64,000 bases of DNA from positions 1 through 64,000 of the forward strand of contig SVTP01000002.1 in the NCBI GenBank assembly GCA_015063725.1, given 5' to 3'. Positions 7,464-15,746 of this stretch are shown piece by piece. Below the pieces are notes generated by a model. The model had not been told where the DNA came from. It did not search any database and saw only the letters and a list, made by a program, of their open reading frames with translations. Each line of letters begins with the position of its first letter. The stretch's first letter is position 1. Both the position numbers and the translations under genes were made by a program. This DNA is from Oscillospiraceae bacterium (GTDB taxonomy: Bacteria > Bacillota > Clostridia > Oscillospirales > CAG-272).

Positions 7464-7727
7464 TTACTTTCTCAAGCCGAGCTTGCTGACGATCGCGCGG
7501 TAACGCTCGATGTCGTTCTTTTGCAGGTAGTTCAACAGACTTCTTCTGTGACCAATCATCTTTTGCAGACCGCGGCGGCTGTGGAAATCCTTTTTGTTAG
7601 CCTTGAGGTGCTCGGTCAGGTTAGCGATGCGGTTGGTCAGGATAGCAATTTGTACCTCGGGAGAACCTGTGTCACCCTCGTGGGTAGCGTATTGCTCGAT
7701 GATGTTGAGTTTTACTTCTTTCTGCAT
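7464..7727 (-). CDS. rpsO: 30S ribosomal protein S15
   Basis: An 87-residue ribosomal protein that binds the 16S rRNA central domain. The S15 signature is intact ([21 protein letters not shown] segment, [36 protein letters not shown] end). The ATG at 7727 follows AAAGGTG; an upstream in-frame TTG at 7745 overlaps that ribosome binding site. It is followed by pnp on the same strand. Confidence 0.97.
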   Translation of the reverse strand: MQKEVKLNIIEQYATHEGDTGSPEVQIAILTNRIANLTEHLKANKKDFHSRRGLQKMIGHRRSLLNYLQKNDIERYRAIVSKLGLRK

Positions 7728-7838
7728 GGTTTTTTCACCTTTCAAAAAATATTTATTTACGTTTCACTCAGCAATCGGCGGGTGAAAAAGCTGCTGAACA
7801 GCCTCGTATCCGAAAACCGAGCTCACGCATACGACAGT
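7728..7838 (-). promoter_or_regulatory. rpsO 5' leader, possibly structured
   Basis: About 110 bases separate the promoter from rpsO. The leader contains complementary segments such as TCGTAT/ATACGA and GCTG/CAGC. S15 represses its own translation through leader structures in several phyla; this leader is only a candidate by position. Confidence 0.35.
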
Positions 7839-7867
7839 ATTATACCACACTTTTTTTATTTTGTAAA
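7839..7867 (-). promoter_or_regulatory. sigma-A promoter for rpsO
   Basis: Minus-strand TTTACA (7867-7862), 17 bp, TATAAT (7844-7839). Confidence 0.85.
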
Positions 7868-7997
7868 TACTTTTTCAAAATTTTTTTACTATATTTATAT
7901 ACTTTTATAATATATTTCCCACTTTTTCACCCTAAAACCACACCGCTTTTCCATTTTGTGGAAAAGAAGAACGAGACAAAACAAAAGAAACAGAAAA

Positions 7998-8029
7998 TGT
8001 AGGGATCGGCGTCCTCGACGGTCCCTACA
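7998..8029. repeat. interrupted palindrome (TGTAGGGA ... TCCCTACA)
   Basis: Outer arms TGTAGGGA (7998-8005) and TCCCTACA (8022-8029) enclose a smaller CGTC-CTC-GACG stem. It lies in the 310-base non-coding stretch between the rpsO promoter and rbr; apart from this and the palindrome at 8122 nothing else was seen there. It looks like a dispersed palindromic repeat rather than a terminator. Confidence 0.5.
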
Positions 8030-8121
8030 AGTTAAAAGATAAATTTTGCAATGAATGTCCGTCCATCCGCAAACTAACAAATCCATTTTTGCTTTTTTGT
8101 GCGAGTGCTTTTTGGAAGGGG

Positions 8122-8159
8122 TGCGGGGAGACCCTTTTCGCGAAAAAGGTCTCCCCGCA
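8122..8159. repeat. long palindrome downstream of rubrerythrin
   Basis: A 17-bp near-perfect stem (TGCGGGGAGACC ... GGTCTCCCCGCA with A/T-rich inner pairs) closes a CGCG loop. It starts 19 bases after the rbr stop and may terminate the perR-rbr transcript, but no T-run follows directly, so a palindromic repeat element is equally likely. Confidence 0.6.
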
Positions 8160-8177
8160 GTTCTTATAAAAATCAAA

Positions 8178-8840
8178 TCAATAATTCTCAGCGTGTAATT
8201 CGAAATAGCTTTGAGGATGAGCGCAGGTGGGGCAAACGTCGGGGGCATTGGTACCAACAACGATGTGGCCGCAGTTACGGCATTCCCAAACCTTAACTTC
8301 GCTCTTCTTGAAAACTTCAGCGGTTTCTACGTTCTTGAGGAGCGCGCGATATCTTTCCTCGTGATGCTTTTCAACAGCAGCAACCAGACGGAACTTTTCA
8401 GCCAGCTCATGGAAGCCTTCTTCATCAGCGGTCTTTGCAAAGCCCTCGTACATATCGGTCCACTCGTAGTTTTCACCCTCAGCAGCAGCGCCGAGGTTTT
8501 GAGCGGTGTCACCCAGACCGTTGAGCTCTTTGAACCACAACTTAGCGTGTTCTTTCTCATTGTCGGCAGTCTTGAGGAACAGGGCAGCGATCTGCTCGTA
8601 GCCCTCTTTCTTTGCAACGGATGCAAAGTAGGTGTACTTGTTTCTTGCTTGGGACTCACCTGCGAAAGCAGCCTCGAGGTTCTTTTCGGTTTGTGTGCCG
8701 GAGTATTTGTTGGGGTTCTTGGATTCCTCTGCAATCAGCTCAAGCTTATTACCCTTGAGACCGCACTTGGGGCAAACGGGCTCTACACCGTCAGCTACGT
8801 CAAAAACCTCACCGCAAATCAAGCATCTGTACTTTTTCAT
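8178..8840 (-). CDS. rbr: rubrerythrin with rubredoxin-like domains at both ends
   Basis: A 220-residue non-haem diiron peroxidase that reduces H2O2 in anaerobes. Order: N-terminal rubredoxin-like CxxC pairs ([15 protein letters not shown]), a ferritin-like four-helix domain with iron-ligand Glu/His motifs ([34 protein letters not shown]), and a C-terminal rubredoxin ([24 protein letters not shown]). Classical rubrerythrin has only the C-terminal rubredoxin. The ATG at 8840 follows AAAGGAG. It lies 41 bases after perR, consistent with peroxide-controlled expression. Confidence 0.93.
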   Translation of the reverse strand: MKKYRCLICGEVFDVADGVEPVCPKCGLKGNKLELIAEESKNPNKYSGTQTEKNLEAAFAGESQARNKYTYFASVAKKEGYEQIAALFLKTADNEKEHAKLWFKELNGLGDTAQNLGAAAEGENYEWTDMYEGFAKTADEEGFHELAEKFRLVAAVEKHHEERYRALLKNVETAEVFKKSEVKVWECRNCGHIVVGTNAPDVCPTCAHPQSYFELHAENY

Positions 8841-8881
8841 TGTTTTGTTCTCCTTTTTAATTATGTGTTTTTTTAGATTTT

Positions 8882-9259
8882 TTAAGATTGTAGAATTTGT
8901 TGGCATTCTCTGCATCTGCCGTAAAAGTTGATTTCCTGAGACTCCACTTCAAAGTCGTAGTCAGTCGGCAGAGCAGGCCGTACGTTGGTGTGCAAATCGA
9001 TGATTTTTGAACACCGTTTGCAAACAAAGTGGTAATGACCGTCGGTAATCGCGTCGTAATGCGTCACCTCGTCGGGGAAGAAGAGCTTGACGATTCTTCC
9101 TTCCTCTGCAAGAACTGCCAAATTACGGAACACGGTTGCACGCCCGATGCCGGGCTGCTCGCCTCGCAGATATTCGTAAACCTCTTCTGCCGTGGGGTGA
9201 TACAATCGCATCAGAGCCTCATAGACGATCTCGCGTTGCTTTGTGGAACGTCTTTTCAT
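8882..9259 (-). CDS. perR: Fur-family transcriptional repressor, PerR type
   Basis: A 125-residue Fur-superfamily regulator. It has an N-terminal winged helix ([27 protein letters not shown] ... [16 protein letters not shown]), a metal-sensing segment ([14 protein letters not shown]) and two zinc-site CxxC motifs (CKRC, CREC). Being the first gene of an operon with rubrerythrin argues for PerR (peroxide sensing) rather than Fur or Zur. CTCCTT on the plus strand (AAGGAG in transcript) lies 8 bases before the ATG, and a consensus promoter is upstream. Confidence 0.88.
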   Translation of the reverse strand: MKRRSTKQREIVYEALMRLYHPTAEEVYEYLRGEQPGIGRATVFRNLAVLAEEGRIVKLFFPDEVTHYDAITDGHYHFVCKRCSKIIDLHTNVRPALPTDYDFEVESQEINFYGRCRECQQILQS

Positions 9260-9295
9260 TCGGTTTGCTCCTTATTGAGATTTGGTATCGATAAG

Positions 9296-9324
9296 AGTAT
9301 ACCATAGCAAAAGCCGTTTGTCAA
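9296..9324 (-). promoter_or_regulatory. sigma-A promoter for perR-rbr, -35 inside a dyad
   Basis: Minus-strand TTGACA (9324-9319), 17 bp, TATACT (9301-9296). The -35 lies in the 11-base loop of an inverted repeat, GCAAAAGCC (9307-9315) and GGTTTTTGC (9327-9335), eight of nine pairs. Confidence 0.8.
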
Positions 9325-9377
9325 TAGGTTTTTGCAAAAAAAATAAAAATATTTTTGAAAAAAGAGCAAAAATCCCA

Positions 9378-9406
9378 TTTACAAAAAAAGCCTACTATGT
9401 TATAAT
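9378..9406 (+). promoter_or_regulatory. sigma-A promoter for galT
   Basis: TTTACA (9378-9383), 17 bp, TATAAT (9401-9406). An A/T-rich dyad GTTATA-N5-TATAAC (9399-9415) overlaps the -10 and loosely resembles a Per box. Confidence 0.8.
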
Positions 9407-9452
9407 ATATATAACAACCGATTTTTTTGGGAGAAATGAGGAAAAAAACAGG

Positions 9453-10961
9453 ATGCAGACCGAAGCAACACTTTGCAATTGGATAGACGACCTTGTAGAA
9501 TATGCAATCGAGAACGAGCTTGCAGAGGAGTGCGACCGCGTCTTTTTGTGCAACCGTATTTCGCGCGAGCTGGGCATCCTGACGTTTGCCCCCGATAGGG
9601 ACAGGGAAGTCTGCCACGATCTGGAGACCATCCTTGCAGCCCTTTGCGATTTTGCGCAAACGATGGGCATTATCCCCGATGATAGCATAACCGAAAGAGA
9701 CCTATTCGATACACACCTGATGGGCATCCTGACACCGCGCCCCGGCGAGGTGCAGAGCAAGTTCCGCTCCCTGTATGAGGAGTCGCCCCAAAAGGCAACC
9801 GACTATTATTATCATATCTCCCGCGCGTCCGATTATATTCGCACCTACCGCGTAAAAAAGGATGTTAAATGGATCTATAGCGGAAAATACGGAGATCTTG
9901 ATATCACCATCAACCTCTCCAAGCCCGAAAAAGATCCCCGTGCCATTGCCGCCGCAAAAATGACTGTGGCAAGCGGATATCCCAAATGCGCCCTTTGCCG
10001 CGAGAATGAGGGCTTTGCAGGGAGCCTGACACAGGCAGCAAGAGAGAATCTGCGACTGATCCCTATGACGCTTGCTGAGGAGCAGTGGTTCCTGCAGTAT
10101 TCCCCCTACGTTTATTATAACGAGCATTGCATCGCGCTTTCTGCCAAGCACACCCCCATGTGCATCAATCGCTCTACCTTTGTCAAGCAATTGGATTTTG
10201 TAGAACAATTCCCACACTATATGCTGGGTGCGAACGCCGACCTTCCCATTGTGGGCGGCTCCATTCTTTCGCACGACCACATGCAGGGCGGACGTTACAC
10301 CTTTGCTATGGAGAGAGCGCCCATCGAAAAGGAATTGCACTTTGACGGATTTGAGGATGTTTCGGCAGGCATTGTGCGCTGGCCAATGTCGGTCATTCGC
10401 CTGCGCTCCCAAAAGCGCGAGAGCTTGATTGAGCTTTCCGACCGCATCCTTCGTGCTTGGCGCGCATACAGCGATCCCGAGGCATGCATTTTTGCCGCGA
10501 CCAAGGGAGAGCCGCATAACACGATCACTCCCATCTCGCGCAGACGCGGTGAGGAATTTGAGATCGATCTTGTTTTGCGCAACAACCTGACAACCGACGA
10601 GCATCCGCTGGGCGTTTTCCATCCGCACGCGGACAAGCATAATATCAAAAAAGAAAACATTGGACTCATTGAGGTCATGGGACTTGCCGTCCTGCCCGCT
10701 CGCTTGTGCGAGGAGATGGACGTTCTGGCTGACTATCTGGCGCAGGGCAAGGATATCACACTCGATGAGCGCACCGCAAAGCACGCCGCGTGGGTGAGTG
10801 CCTTTGCATCCAACTATCAATTCTCCTACGACAACGCAGGCGAGATTTTGCAAAAGGAGATCGGCCGCACCTTTGAAGCGGTGCTTGAGGATGCAGGCGT
10901 TTACAAATGCACAAAAGAGGGAAGAGAAGCCTTTTTGCGCTTTGCCAAAACTGTGAAATAA
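9453..10961 (+). CDS. galT: UDP-glucose--hexose-1-phosphate uridylyltransferase, type 2
   Basis: A 502-residue Firmicutes-type GalT of the Leloir pathway, exchanging UMP between UDP-glucose and galactose-1-phosphate. The active-site region VGGSILSHDHMQGGRYTFAM contains the HDHMQGG variant of the HxH motif typical of the long (about 490-500 residue) family. Other family segments are YPKCALCRENEGF and PYVYYNEHCIALS. The ATG at 9453 lies downstream of the promoter, with GAGG 11 bases before it. The next gene, a lyase-family protein, begins 31 bases on, so galactose and uronic-type sugar handling may be linked (inference). Confidence 0.93.
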   Translation: MQTEATLCNWIDDLVEYAIENELAEECDRVFLCNRISRELGILTFAPDRDREVCHDLETILAALCDFAQTMGIIPDDSITERDLFDTHLMGILTPRPGEVQSKFRSLYEESPQKATDYYYHISRASDYIRTYRVKKDVKWIYSGKYGDLDITINLSKPEKDPRAIAAAKMTVASGYPKCALCRENEGFAGSLTQAARENLRLIPMTLAEEQWFLQYSPYVYYNEHCIALSAKHTPMCINRSTFVKQLDFVEQFPHYMLGANADLPIVGGSILSHDHMQGGRYTFAMERAPIEKELHFDGFEDVSAGIVRWPMSVIRLRSQKRESLIELSDRILRAWRAYSDPEACIFAATKGEPHNTITPISRRRGEEFEIDLVLRNNLTTDEHPLGVFHPHADKHNIKKENIGLIEVMGLAVLPARLCEEMDVLADYLAQGKDITLDERTAKHAAWVSAFASNYQFSYDNAGEILQKEIGRTFEAVLEDAGVYKCTKEGREAFLRFAKTVK

Positions 10962-10992
10962 GAGAAAAATACATATAAAAGAGGAACGACAG

Positions 10993-13749
10993 ATGAAAAA
11001 GAATTTGAGAAGTATGATCGAATCCTGGCAAGAAAGCTCCGCACAGATCCTGGTGGATATGAACCAATACGATCTGATCGAAAGCACGGGTATGAAGCCC
11101 GATCTTGCACACAAAAAGAATGCACACATGAGTGCGGCTTGGCGCCTTCGTGAACTTGACCGCGTTGTCATCCCTATGGGTGGCTCCGATCTTTCGGGCG
11201 TGCGTTACCTCACCTTTTCGGTTTGTGCCGCAGGTGCTATGGGCGCATCCTTCCGTTTGACCTTCAGCAATAGCCACACGGGTGAGAGCACAGGCGGTTA
11301 TGAAACCACGATTTGCATCGCAAAGGATGGTTGGAACGATTATCGCCTTGAAATTCCTTTTTTGCACAGCACAGGCAAGTGCGCCGGTTGGAATGATATC
11401 GGCAGCATTATCTTCGAGGCTCTGAACGTGCCTACCGAGGGACGTTCTCCCGTTCTTTACTTTGATAGCTTTTACGTTTATGAGAGCGAGATCGCTCCCG
11501 TCTATGCAAGAATCCCCGAGCTCAAGGGCGCGGCAGTATTCTCCAAAACGGGTAACTTCTCCATCATCGACCGCAAGCGCATTCCCAACTCTATTGACGA
11601 TTCTGAGGCTAAGCCCTTTGAAGAAAAAGGCGTTCTTTGGTTACCTATGGCACCCGTCGCGGCAGGCATCGCATTCTCTTGCGTGGTCGATAACCGCGCA
11701 CTCACCCTTTCCTTTACGTATCGCCGCAAAAAGTATGCATTCTCTGCAAACTCCAATCGCGTAACCGTTGATGGCGTAGAGAGCCCCCTCGGCTTCTTCC
11801 CGAAGGAGAGAGGCGGCATCCTGTTCTTCCCGGCAGACTACGTCCGTGAGTTCTTCCGTTGGAGACAGATCTTTGTTGACGGTATGGGACTGATCATTCT
11901 TTCCAACCGTAAAAACATTTTCCAAAGCGGACGTGACAGCGCCATCCTCTGGCAGCTCGTTGCGGCTACCACCTTCCATCGCCCCGAGGCAGATCGCGTT
12001 CTTTCCGACCTGCGACGTCGCTTCAGTGCATCCCGCGGCAGACTCCTGCTCTCTTATGACGAGTTGATGCAGCTCCGCCGCAAAGCAAAGGAAGAGCCCA
12101 CGCTTGCAGGCTACCTCAAGGCGCTTAAGGCAGAATACGGAACAACGTCCGAGGCGTTCAAGTCCGAGCCTATCGTTACCGCAAAGCCGCGCACCGCGCA
12201 AGCTCTGGCAGATGACCTTGCGCTCTCCGCCGAAAAGATCATCGCTTTCTCCACCCTTTACCGTGTAACGGGTGATAAGAAATACTGTGAACGTGCTGCA
12301 CTTGAATGCGAAGCACTTGGCAATTTCAAGGATTGGAACTCGCAGCTGATGTCCTCTGTAGGCACGGTTGCTCTGGCAGTTGCTATCTGCTATGACTGGT
12401 GCCATCATGTTTGGAGCGAGGGCAGAAAGGCGATCGTTGAACGCGCACTCCTTCGCAACGCAATGAGAGTCGGTCTGGAATGCTATGACGGTAAGAGACA
12501 TATGTGGATCGCCGGCGGAACCGCAGCAGCAGTTGTCAATGCAGGTATGCTTGCAACCGCGCTGGCTCTGGCTGACATTTATCCCGAAACCGCGCTCAAG
12601 CTCATCAACCGTGTCCTGCGCAACGTTGAGGCTTGCTTTGCAGCCTATGCACCCGATGGCGGATACAGTGAAGGCGTTGCTGCATGGGAAAAGAGCTCCC
12701 GTTCTCTCGCACTTCTTATCGCAATGCTGCAAAAGGCTTGCGGCAGCGACTATGGACTTGCATCTGCTCCCGGCTTCGCTGCAACGGGATACTTTGCAAT
12801 TGCTACCGAAACCGCAAACGGTATGTGGAATTTCCACAACAGTGCGGCAGAAGCTACCGACACCTCTATGATGTTCTGGCTTGGCGAGCAATACGGTGAT
12901 GCAACCTACACAACCCTGCGTCACCAGCAGCTCGCAAGCGGTGCAAAGCGCGTCAGCCCCTTTGATATTCTTTTCTATGCACCTCTCGATGAATCCTTCA
13001 AAGTTGCACTGCCGCAGGATACCGTTTACCGTAAGGCAGGACTTGCCATTATGCGCTCCGGTTGGGAGAAGGACGATACCTTTGTCGGTCTGCACGGCGG
13101 TGCCAATGACGAGGTCAACGGCGACCTGGATGCAGGCAGTGTAATCTTGGATATGGCAGGCGTACGTTTCTTTGCAGAAACCGGCGGTATCGAAACGCTC
13201 CCTGTTATGATGCGCCGTCGCGCCGCAGGACAAAACACCATCGTTGTCAATCCCGCAGCCGAGCCCGCACCCGATCAAGCACCTCATGCCAATGCAAAGA
13301 TCGTTGAAATGAAGGGACGCAAGGATCACATCTATGCAGTTGTCGACATGACAGATACTAACAAGGATATCCTGCGTGGCAAGCGCGGCGTTATGCTGAC
13401 TGATAACCGCACAACGGTTGTGATTCAAGATGAGCTGGTTCTCAAGGCGCCCGGTGAAATTCTTTGGACGGTTTACACTCCTGCAGAGGTTGAACTCTTG
13501 AACGGTGCCAAGATTGCTAAACTGACTGTTGGCGAAAAAGTCCTCAAATGCCAGATCGGTGGTTTTGGAAAAGCAAAGTTTGCAGCCGAAAAGGTAGAGA
13601 ACAGCGACCTGACACGTCTTTATATCAAAGCCGAGGTCAAGGACCGCCTGCGCCTCTCTGTTGCCGCAAAGGTGATCGGCGAGGGTGAGGATTTTGCCCA
13701 GAAGCTCTATGACGTTACCCCCATCAGCACATGGGGCGATGCCGAATAA
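10993..13749 (+). CDS. heparinase II/III-family protein, cytoplasmic
   Basis: A 918-residue protein without signal peptide. Order: N-terminal galactose-binding-like beta-sandwich (about 45-155), a copper-amine-oxidase-N-like segment (about 215-315), an alpha/alpha-toroid lyase domain (about 320-650, with DGGYSEGVAAWEKSS near 555), and a C-terminal beta-sandwich with HGGANDEVNGDLDAGS near 701, the conserved segment of heparinase II/III and alginate-lyase relatives. These enzymes cleave uronic-acid glycosides by beta-elimination; the substrate here is unknown. Lack of export signal suggests action on imported oligosaccharides. Probably co-transcribed with galT; a terminator follows. Confidence 0.82.
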   Translation: MKKNLRSMIESWQESSAQILVDMNQYDLIESTGMKPDLAHKKNAHMSAAWRLRELDRVVIPMGGSDLSGVRYLTFSVCAAGAMGASFRLTFSNSHTGESTGGYETTICIAKDGWNDYRLEIPFLHSTGKCAGWNDIGSIIFEALNVPTEGRSPVLYFDSFYVYESEIAPVYARIPELKGAAVFSKTGNFSIIDRKRIPNSIDDSEAKPFEEKGVLWLPMAPVAAGIAFSCVVDNRALTLSFTYRRKKYAFSANSNRVTVDGVESPLGFFPKERGGILFFPADYVREFFRWRQIFVDGMGLIILSNRKNIFQSGRDSAILWQLVAATTFHRPEADRVLSDLRRRFSASRGRLLLSYDELMQLRRKAKEEPTLAGYLKALKAEYGTTSEAFKSEPIVTAKPRTAQALADDLALSAEKIIAFSTLYRVTGDKKYCERAALECEALGNFKDWNSQLMSSVGTVALAVAICYDWCHHVWSEGRKAIVERALLRNAMRVGLECYDGKRHMWIAGGTAAAVVNAGMLATALALADIYPETALKLINRVLRNVEACFAAYAPDGGYSEGVAAWEKSSRSLALLIAMLQKACGSDYGLASAPGFAATGYFAIATETANGMWNFHNSAAEATDTSMMFWLGEQYGDATYTTLRHQQLASGAKRVSPFDILFYAPLDESFKVALPQDTVYRKAGLAIMRSGWEKDDTFVGLHGGANDEVNGDLDAGSVILDMAGVRFFAETGGIETLPVMMRRRAAGQNTIVVNPAAEPAPDQAPHANAKIVEMKGRKDHIYAVVDMTDTNKDILRGKRGVMLTDNRTTVVIQDELVLKAPGEILWTVYTPAEVELLNGAKIAKLTVGEKVLKCQIGGFGKAKFAAEKVENSDLTRLYIKAEVKDRLRLSVAAKVIGEGEDFAQKLYDVTPISTWGDAE

Positions 13750-13767
13750 TCAATCATAAACCAAAAA

Positions 13768-13795
13768 AGAGCACGCAGATTGCGTGCTCTTTTTA
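13768..13795. terminator. bidirectional terminator
   Basis: AGAGCACGCA (13768-13777) and TGCGTGCTCT (13781-13790) with a 3-base loop, A-run before and T-run after; serves the convergent lyase-family and lipoprotein genes. Confidence 0.9.
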
Positions 13796-13807
13796 TTATT
13801 CAATTCA

Positions 13808-14212
13808 TTATTTAGCAGCTTTAACAGCATCCTCGGTGCCGAACCAAATCATTTTACCAGATTTCTCAACAACGTAGCCGGAATCTTCGTCGATTTCATC
13901 TTCAATTTCTTTTTTGATCTCTTCCCAAGCATCTTTTGCAGCGTCAGTATCTTCAAAATAGATAATGGTAATGGAATCAATATTGATGCCTACTCTTTTG
14001 TATGCTGTTACTACGTCGGTAACATCTTTGGGGTCAATACCAGCAAAGAGTGCAGAAATGCTGGATTCATCGTGACCGGCAGTGTAACCGTTTTTCTCCA
14101 ATGCAGCAACCGCCTTTTCGGGGTTGGAGTTGGGAGCATTGCAGGAAGCAAGCATAACAACCGAGAGGGTGAGTACGAGTGCCAGAGCAATCAGTTTGAT
14201 CATTTTTTTCAT
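13808..14212 (-). CDS. small lipoprotein, unknown function
   Basis: A 134-residue lipoprotein. The signal peptide MKKMIKLIALALVLTLSVVMLASC ends in a lipobox (LASC, Cys at about 24). The mature part is acidic and short (NPEKAVAALEKNGYTAGHDESS, then ITIIYFEDTDAAKDAWEEIKKEIEDE), suggesting one small alpha/beta domain exposed outside the membrane. No family recognised. The ATG at 14212 follows AAAGGAG by 8 bases. It is monocistronic: own promoter upstream, bidirectional terminator downstream. Confidence 0.8.
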   Translation of the reverse strand: MKKMIKLIALALVLTLSVVMLASCNAPNSNPEKAVAALEKNGYTAGHDESSISALFAGIDPKDVTDVVTAYKRVGINIDSITIIYFEDTDAAKDAWEEIKKEIEDEIDEDSGYVVEKSGKMIWFGTEDAVKAAK

Positions 14213-14256
14213 AATAAAGTCTCCTTTCAAAATGCGTATTTTTTGGATACATCCAT

Positions 14257-14285
14257 ATTATATCAAAAAAACGCACTTTTGTCAA
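14257..14285 (-). promoter_or_regulatory. sigma-A promoter for the small lipoprotein
   Basis: Minus-strand TTGACA (14285-14280), 17 bp, TATAAT (14262-14257). The -35 overlaps the preceding terminator. Confidence 0.85.
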
Positions 14286-14299
14286 TACAAAAATGCGTT
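14265..14299 (-). terminator. terminator of the pth-mfd-prsA operon, overlapping the next promoter
   Basis: On the minus strand AACGCATTTTTGT and ACAAAAGTGCGTT (complements of 14299-14287 and 14282-14270) pair in 12 of 13 positions around a 4-base loop, followed by six or more T. The loop and right arm contain the TTGACA of the lipoprotein promoter. Confidence 0.8.
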
Positions 14300-14338
14300 T
14301 TTCTAAAAAATATTTAAAAAGGATCGGTTATTTATGAA

Positions 14339-15682
14339 TTAATAGTAGAAATAATTTACCCCGACCTCTTTCATGCTCGGCGCCTTGGCATAAACCTTTT
14401 GGTTGAGCTCGATCTGCGCGCGATAAGGCTCTGTATGATTGGAGAAAAGATCTCCTGTCAAAAGAGCTTCAAAGCCCGAGAACCAAACGTCGTTCGCTTC
14501 CAGCTCGTAGGCGTTTTCAGTGGGGGCGCATTTCATCAGAATATGATAACCCGATGGAGAAGAGATCATAATCACGTCGCCTACCTTTACGTTCGGGTCG
14601 GAAAGCTTTTCCACAATGGTGTCAAGGTAGAGATAATCCTGATTGGATGCCGAATAATTCATCCCTTTTTGCAGGTAATAACCGTCGGTGTAAATAGCGG
14701 CTTGAGTGTCATCACTCTCGGCATTCGCACGGGCAACAAAAGTGTCTTTAGCCACACCCTGCAGGCTTTGGTGCAAATCGTTGGCGCGTTCCTCCAATTT
14801 TTCGAGCTCATCCTCGGTCATGGGCTTGGTCACGTAGGATTCACCGTTTGCATCGATCTTGTAAGAGGGCTGACCGTTTTTGGTATCGTAGGAGATGTGT
14901 GTGCGTGTTTCGTCGGTGTAATATACAATTTGTCCCTTGCCGTCTGTCTCAATCTTTCCTGTGGCATCGGTGTGGGTAAATTCGGTCTCCTTATAAAGGA
15001 TCTTATTGGTGGCGGTGTTATAGTAAATGGTGTCACCGTTCTTGTCGGTTTCATACACGTAGGTATAATTGGCAAGGAAAAGCTGATAAAAATGCACGTA
15101 ATGATCGTTTACGTATTGATTTTTGATGTTGGGACCCGTGGTGGAGTAGATGTGCTCCTGTACGGCTTTGAACTTTGCTTTAATGGTGTAATACTCCTTG
15201 AGCATTTTGTAGTTTACGCCAAACTCGGCAAGCACCGAGTTGAGCTTGGTCTTGGAGCCGTCACCGTCGGTCTTGATCAATTCGTCCATTAGATCCTCGA
15301 TCTCCTCCTTGGCGCTCTCGCTCAATTCCAAATCGAACTTATCAAACAAATAAAGGGAGAGCAGGTAGCTCTTGCAATCCTCAAGCACCTTTTTGCGATA
15401 AAAATCGTTGGCAGTCTCCAATGTTTTGCCGTCATAGGTGTCTTGAATATCCCAAAAGGCATCTTGCGAGGGGCGAAGACTCTGCAGTGTGCCATTGTAG
15501 GCATCCAGGGTGCCCTTGGTTGCCGATAGCATCAACTCGTAAAGGTTGACCGAGATGGAGTAGGTCTTGCCGTCAGCCTTCAAGGTCAGGAGCTTTTTGC
15601 CGCTCGTACAAGAGGAGAGGGGAAGAGCCAGCATCAGGACAACGACAAAGATCGCCGTAATGCGAACAAACATCTTTTTCAT
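14339..15682 (-). CDS. PrsA/SurA-like foldase lipoprotein
   Basis: A 447-residue lipoprotein (signal peptide to SSC, Cys about 25). An N-terminal helical region resembles SurA/PrsA chaperone domains. Near the C-terminus VGDVIMISSPSGYHILMKC matches the end of a parvulin PPIase domain (G-D-x-S-x-P-x3-GYHI). The parvulin core is interrupted by a Thr/Tyr/Asp-rich insertion, so isomerase activity is uncertain. Position after mfd agrees with a peptidylprolyl isomerase in the clostridial pth-mfd-prsA order. It would fold exported proteins at the membrane-wall interface. The AAAGGA ribosome binding site lies about 10 bases before the ATG. Confidence 0.75.
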   Translation of the reverse strand: MKKMFVRITAIFVVVLMLALPLSSCTSGKKLLTLKADGKTYSISVNLYELMLSATKGTLDAYNGTLQSLRPSQDAFWDIQDTYDGKTLETANDFYRKKVLEDCKSYLLSLYLFDKFDLELSESAKEEIEDLMDELIKTDGDGSKTKLNSVLAEFGVNYKMLKEYYTIKAKFKAVQEHIYSTTGPNIKNQYVNDHYVHFYQLFLANYTYVYETDKNGDTIYYNTATNKILYKETEFTHTDATGKIETDGKGQIVYYTDETRTHISYDTKNGQPSYKIDANGESYVTKPMTEDELEKLEERANDLHQSLQGVAKDTFVARANAESDDTQAAIYTDGYYLQKGMNYSASNQDYLYLDTIVEKLSDPNVKVGDVIMISSPSGYHILMKCAPTENAYELEANDVWFSGFEALLTGDLFSNHTEPYRAQIELNQKVYAKAPSMKEVGVNYFYY

Positions 15683-15746
15683 ATAGGATAGATCCTTTCC
15701 GTTAAAGAACTTCTTTTATCATTATACAGGATAAATGTGATAGACG

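Noticed and set aside
9399..9415. Per-box-like A/T palindrome at the galT -10
   Set aside because: Two central mismatches to the consensus and full overlap with a TATAAT make a chance A/T-rich match more likely.
11641..13428. Minus-strand open frame opposite the heparinase-like gene
   Set aside because: Antisense to a protein with clear domain motifs; no promoter or start context.
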